This document shows, one piece after another, positions 7,111-9,700 of a stretch of DNA of 9,700 nucleotides. A program made the translations under genes and the position numbers. The number at the start of each line of letters is the position of its first letter. Position 1 is the first letter of the stretch. A model generated the notes under the pieces. The model worked only from the letters and a program-made list of their open reading frames with translations. It searched no databases and had not been told where the DNA came from. Source of the DNA: an uncultured Acetatifactor sp. (GTDB taxonomy: Bacteria; Bacillota; Clostridia; Lachnospirales; Lachnospiraceae); NCBI GenBank assembly GCA_947644185.1, contig CANRZC010000067.1, positions 1 through 9,700 on the forward strand, written 5' to 3'.

Positions 7111-7139
7111 TTGATTTATCAACTAGCAGTATCTATAAT
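7111..7139 (+). promoter_or_regulatory. Predicted ftsH promoter
   Basis: TTGATT (7111-7116, four of six matches to TTGACA) and a perfect TATAAT (7134-7139) are separated by the optimal 17 bases. The expected transcription start, about 7146-7149, coincides with the first base of the tandem repeat units. The leader would then be about 155-160 bases long. The TATAAT lies in a sequence, TCTATAATAGAACC, that resembles the tail of the downstream repeat unit. Confidence 0.65.
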
Positions 7140-7145
7140 AGAACC

Positions 7146-7223
7146 TTGATAATAGAATTATCTCTTCAATTCTATTATAGATTTTTGATAATAGAATTAT
7201 CTCTATAATTCTATTATAGAACC
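7146..7223. repeat. Two tandem 39-bp units, each a long AT-rich palindrome
   Basis: Unit 1 (7146-7184) and unit 2 (7185-7223) are identical except for two central bases (7166-7167 against 7205-7206) and the last three. Each starts TTGATAATAGAATTATCTC and ends AATTCTATTATAGA plus three bases. Unit 1 has 11-bp inverted arms (7149-7159 and 7168-7178) around an 8-base loop. In unit 2 the two central changes lengthen the arms to 13 bp (7188-7200 and 7205-7217) around a CTCT loop. A partial, degenerate third tail (about 7130-7145) precedes unit 1 and carries the promoter -10. On the RNA level the units would be two stem-loops at the 5' end of the ftsH leader. On the DNA level they could be two operators for a dimeric regulator. 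They match neither the CIRCE nor the CtsR heat-shock operator. Confidence 0.9.
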
Positions 7224-7304
7224 AACCAACAACTCTGAAATAAAAAACTGCAGGATCAGGACAGTGATTACGGAAAAGAGACAGAACGGAAACGGAGCTG
7301 CTAT

Positions 7305-9581
7305 ATGGATAATCAAATGAACCAATACGACAACGGCGGATACAACAACGGCGGACGTGGCAACATGCCAGGGGGAAATGGCGGCAATGGGAATGGCAAT
7401 CAGCCTCCCAGAAGACCAAATACCATGATGCTGTTGGTGATGGGACTGTGTACAGTGGTGCTGGCCTTCATGCTTTGGAATCTGCTGATAGGCTCTTCTG
7501 GGAATACCCAGGAGGTCAGCTACATGAAGTTCCTGGAATATGTGAACGATGACAAGGTAGAGGCCGTGGAGGTACAGAGCACTGGCCAGATCCTCTTCAC
7601 GCTGAAGGAGGAGAAAAAGGGAGAGACAAAGGATGCACCTGCCATGCCAGGTTATCCCTTTTATGGAAATGTGCCCTCCACCTATTCCACTATCATTATG
7701 GAAGATTTAGACACACTGACAGCACGGCTGGAGAGGCATAATATTGATGGCACCCGGGTGCTCAGCGACAACTCAGGTCGTATTTTTGAGATTTTCGTGT
7801 ATGTGATACTGCCTGTGCTGCTCATGTGGGTCCTGCTGGGCTTAGTGTTTAAAAAAATGGGCGGAAGCGGCGGCCCCATGGGTGTGGGCAAGAGCAATGC
7901 GAAGATCTATGTGCAGAAGGAGACAGGTGTCACCTTCAAGGATGTGGCCGGGGAGGATGAGGCAAAAGAATCCTTGGTGGAGGTGGTTGATTTCCTCCAC
8001 AATCCTGGGAAATATTCTAAAATTGGCGCAAGGCTTCCCAAAGGTGCTCTGCTAGTAGGCCCTCCTGGGACTGGAAAGACATTGCTTGCCAAGGCAGTGG
8101 CAGGAGAGGCTCACGTGCCATTCTTCTCTCTGACTGGATCAGATTTTATTGAGCTGTATGTAGGTGTGGGCGCCAGCCGTGTGCGGGATTTGTTCAAGGA
8201 GGCCACAAAGAATGCCCCCTGTATCATATTTATAGATGAGATAGATGCCATTGGCCGCAGCCGCGACTCCAAATATGGCGGTGGCAATGAAGAGAGGGAG
8301 CAGACACTGAATCAGCTGCTCTCCGAGATGGACGGCTTCGACAGCTCCAAAGGTATTTTGATTTTGGGAGCCACCAACCGGCCTGAGATTCTGGATAAGG
8401 CACTACTGCGCCCAGGGCGTTTTGACAGACGGATCATTGTGGATAAGCCAGACCTAAAAGGGCGTGTGGAAATCTTGAAGGTCCATGCCAAAGACGTGAA
8501 GATGGATGAGTCTGTGGACCTGGATGCCATTGCCCTTGCCACCAGCGGTGCAGTGGGCTCTGATCTGGCCAACATGATCAATGAGGCAGCCATCAATGCG
8601 GTAAAGGAGCGCAGGGACTATGTGTGCCAGAAGGATCTCTTTGACGCGGTGGAGGTAGTGCTGGTAGGCAAGGAGAAGAAGGACAGGATCATGAGCAAGG
8701 AGGAGCGCAAAATTGTGTCCTATCATGAGGTGGGGCATGCCCTGATCAGCGCTCTGCAGAAGAACTCTGAGCCTGTGCAGAAGATAACCATAGTGCCCCG
8801 CACCATGGGAGCTTTGGGCTATGTGATGCATGTGCCCGAGGAGGAAAAATACCTGAACACAGAGGCAGAGCTGCGAGATATGCTGGTGGGATTGGTAGGT
8901 GGCCGGGCGGCGGAGGAAGTGGTCTTTGACACTGTTACCACAGGTGCTGCCAACGATATTGAGAGAGCCACAGATATTGCGCGGAATATGGTGACACGCT
9001 ACGGTATGAGCAAGAAGTTTGGCCTGATGGGTCTGGCCACTGTGGAGAGCCAGTATCTGGAGGGACGCACAGCTCTAAACTGCAGCGATGCCACAGCTGC
9101 CCAGATAGATGCAGAAGTGGTGGAGATATTAAAGGAAAGCTATGACAAGGCCCTGGCCTTGCTGAAGGACAACCGAGAGGTCATGGATAAGCTGGCGGAG
9201 TTCCTGATTGAGAAGGAGACTATCACAGGCAAGGAGTTTATGCAGATTTTCCGCAGGGAAAAGGGGCTGCCTGAGCCAGAGGAATCGGAAGAGAAAGCTG
9301 TGCCGGAACCAGATACCCAAAAGACAGCCCAGTCAGATACACCCCTGGCACAGGAGGAAACTGTCAAACAGGAACAGACTGTCCAGCCAGACAAACCCCT
9401 AGAGGACAGGAGAGAAGTGACAGAACCAGAGGAAAATCCTGCAAAGGATAGTGAAATGGACCAGCCACAGCCGGAAAACCATTGGGCGGATGAGGAAGGC
9501 CAGGAGCAGGAGCAGCCGGCAGATGGGAAGGACCAGGATGGCCGTCCTGTAGGCAGATTTTCCAATGGCAGAATAGACTAG
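7305..9581 (+). CDS. ftsH: ATP-dependent zinc metalloprotease FtsH
   Basis: This 758-residue membrane-bound AAA protease degrades misfolded membrane proteins and regulatory proteins. Domains in order: a Gly/Asn-rich cytoplasmic start (1-36), TM1 (about 41-62), an extracytoplasmic domain (about 65-155), TM2 (about 160-183), the AAA module and a zinc protease domain. Walker A is GPPGTGKT (252-259), Walker B is CIIFIDEID (306-314), and the second region of homology (ATNRPEILDKALLRPGRFDRR) holds arginine fingers R372 and R375. The zinc site is HEVGH (H474, E475, H478), with D551 at the expected third-ligand position. The protease part ends near 655 and is followed by an acidic, Gln/Pro-rich tail of about 100 residues, making the protein longer than the usual 600-700. 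The ATG at 7305 has GGAG seven bases upstream. It is preceded by a palindromic-repeat leader and followed by a terminator, so it is probably monocistronic. Confidence 0.98.
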   Translation: MDNQMNQYDNGGYNNGGRGNMPGGNGGNGNGNQPPRRPNTMMLLVMGLCTVVLAFMLWNLLIGSSGNTQEVSYMKFLEYVNDDKVEAVEVQSTGQILFTLKEEKKGETKDAPAMPGYPFYGNVPSTYSTIIMEDLDTLTARLERHNIDGTRVLSDNSGRIFEIFVYVILPVLLMWVLLGLVFKKMGGSGGPMGVGKSNAKIYVQKETGVTFKDVAGEDEAKESLVEVVDFLHNPGKYSKIGARLPKGALLVGPPGTGKTLLAKAVAGEAHVPFFSLTGSDFIELYVGVGASRVRDLFKEATKNAPCIIFIDEIDAIGRSRDSKYGGGNEEREQTLNQLLSEMDGFDSSKGILILGATNRPEILDKALLRPGRFDRRIIVDKPDLKGRVEILKVHAKDVKMDESVDLDAIALATSGAVGSDLANMINEAAINAVKERRDYVCQKDLFDAVEVVLVGKEKKDRIMSKEERKIVSYHEVGHALISALQKNSEPVQKITIVPRTMGALGYVMHVPEEEKYLNTEAELRDMLVGLVGGRAAEEVVFDTVTTGAANDIERATDIARNMVTRYGMSKKFGLMGLATVESQYLEGRTALNCSDATAAQIDAEVVEILKESYDKALALLKDNREVMDKLAEFLIEKETITGKEFMQIFRREKGLPEPEESEEKAVPEPDTQKTAQSDTPLAQEETVKQEQTVQPDKPLEDRREVTEPEENPAKDSEMDQPQPENHWADEEGQEQEQPADGKDQDGRPVGRFSNGRID

Positions 9582-9591
9582 AACCCCAGAC

Positions 9592-9627
9592 AAGCCTTTT
9601 CCATTTCGTGGGAGAGGCTTATGTTTT
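9592..9627 (+). terminator. Candidate ftsH terminator
   Basis: AAGCCTTTTCC (9592-9602) pairs with GGGAGAGGCTT (9610-9620) over 11 bp including two G-T pairs, with a 7-base loop. It is followed by ATGTTTT, a short T-run. It begins 11 bases after the ftsH stop codon, the expected place for a terminator. The short T-run makes it less than ideal. Confidence 0.65.
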
Positions 9628-9634
9628 ATGCACA

Positions 9635-9679
9635 CGGGCACCCAAAGGAAATATGTCAGCAGAGGCTGACGGGTGCCCG
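9635..9679. other. Compound stem-loop of unknown function
   Basis: A perfect 9-bp outer stem (CGGGCACCC at 9635-9643 with GGGTGCCCG at 9671-9679) contains a perfect 6-bp inner stem (GTCAGC at 9655-9660 with GCTGAC at 9665-9670) closed by AGAG. The two stems join directly on the 3' side. On the 5' side there is an 11-base A-rich bulge, AAAGGAAATAT. No T-run follows, so it is not a simple terminator on the + strand. The flanking sequence to the window end is G-rich and has no recognisable gene. It could be the start of a structured RNA or a leader element of a gene outside the window, or an intergenic repeat. Confidence 0.6.
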
Positions 9680-9700
9680 GCGCGCGAGTAGGGGAAAGGT

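Noticed and set aside
7146..7223. CRISPR array or heat-shock operator (CIRCE, CtsR)
   Set aside because: Units are directly adjacent with no spacers, and the palindrome sequence matches neither operator.
7123..7419. 98-codon - strand open frame with a repeated peptide pattern (YNRI.EIILLS) across the ftsH leader
   Set aside because: The peptide repeat is just the 39-bp DNA repeat read through. The frame overlaps the ftsH start on the opposite strand, has no ribosome site and has no protein-like composition.
9635..9700. T-box or manganese (yybP-ykoY) riboswitch, suggested by GGGTGCC and GAGTAGGGG
   Set aside because: The diagnostic T-box core and the conserved manganese riboswitch loops are not visible in the bases present; the similarity is only a few letters.

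Overview
The window looks like chromosomal DNA from a Gram-positive Clostridia bacterium, most likely a Lachnospiraceae-type gut anaerobe. This is an inference from the gene families (a DUF1846 protein, a YitT protein, a DacF-like carboxypeptidase and an FtsH with long low-complexity ends), the strong AGGAGG-type ribosome binding sites and the sigma-A-type promoters. No species is claimed.

Layout from left to right. (1) Positions 1-122 hold the C-terminal end of an unidentified + strand gene. (2) A secreted or membrane-anchored D-alanyl-D-alanine carboxypeptidase lies on the - strand (173-1633); its stop codon sits inside a hairpin terminator. (3) A divergent promoter region (about 1634-1796) also drives a compact + strand operon: trmB (tRNA m7G46 methyltransferase), a thioredoxin with a WCNPC active site, and a YitT-family membrane protein. 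The last two genes overlap by 4 bases. (4) A strong bidirectional terminator (3734-3770) separates this operon from a convergent - strand DUF1846 gene (3784-5259). (5) A second divergent promoter region (5260-5446) serves DUF1846 on the left and, on the right, a stand-alone AAA-ATPase/PD-(D/E)XK nuclease-like protein (5447-7033). (6) A 271-base intergenic region holds a near-consensus promoter followed immediately by two 39-bp tandem units, each a long AT-rich palindrome, in the presumed leader of ftsH. (7) ftsH (7305-9581) encodes a complete membrane AAA protease with unusual N- and C-terminal extensions. It is followed by a terminator-like hairpin and a second, more elaborate stem-loop close to the window edge.

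Most of the window is housekeeping: cell-wall trimming, tRNA modification, redox and membrane proteolysis. The items that break this pattern are the ATPase/nuclease-like gene, whose family is of unknown function and often looks accessory, the palindromic repeat pair at the predicted start of the ftsH transcript, and the structured element after ftsH. I see no CRISPR array, insertion sequence, tRNA or rRNA gene, and no clear multi-gene novel system.
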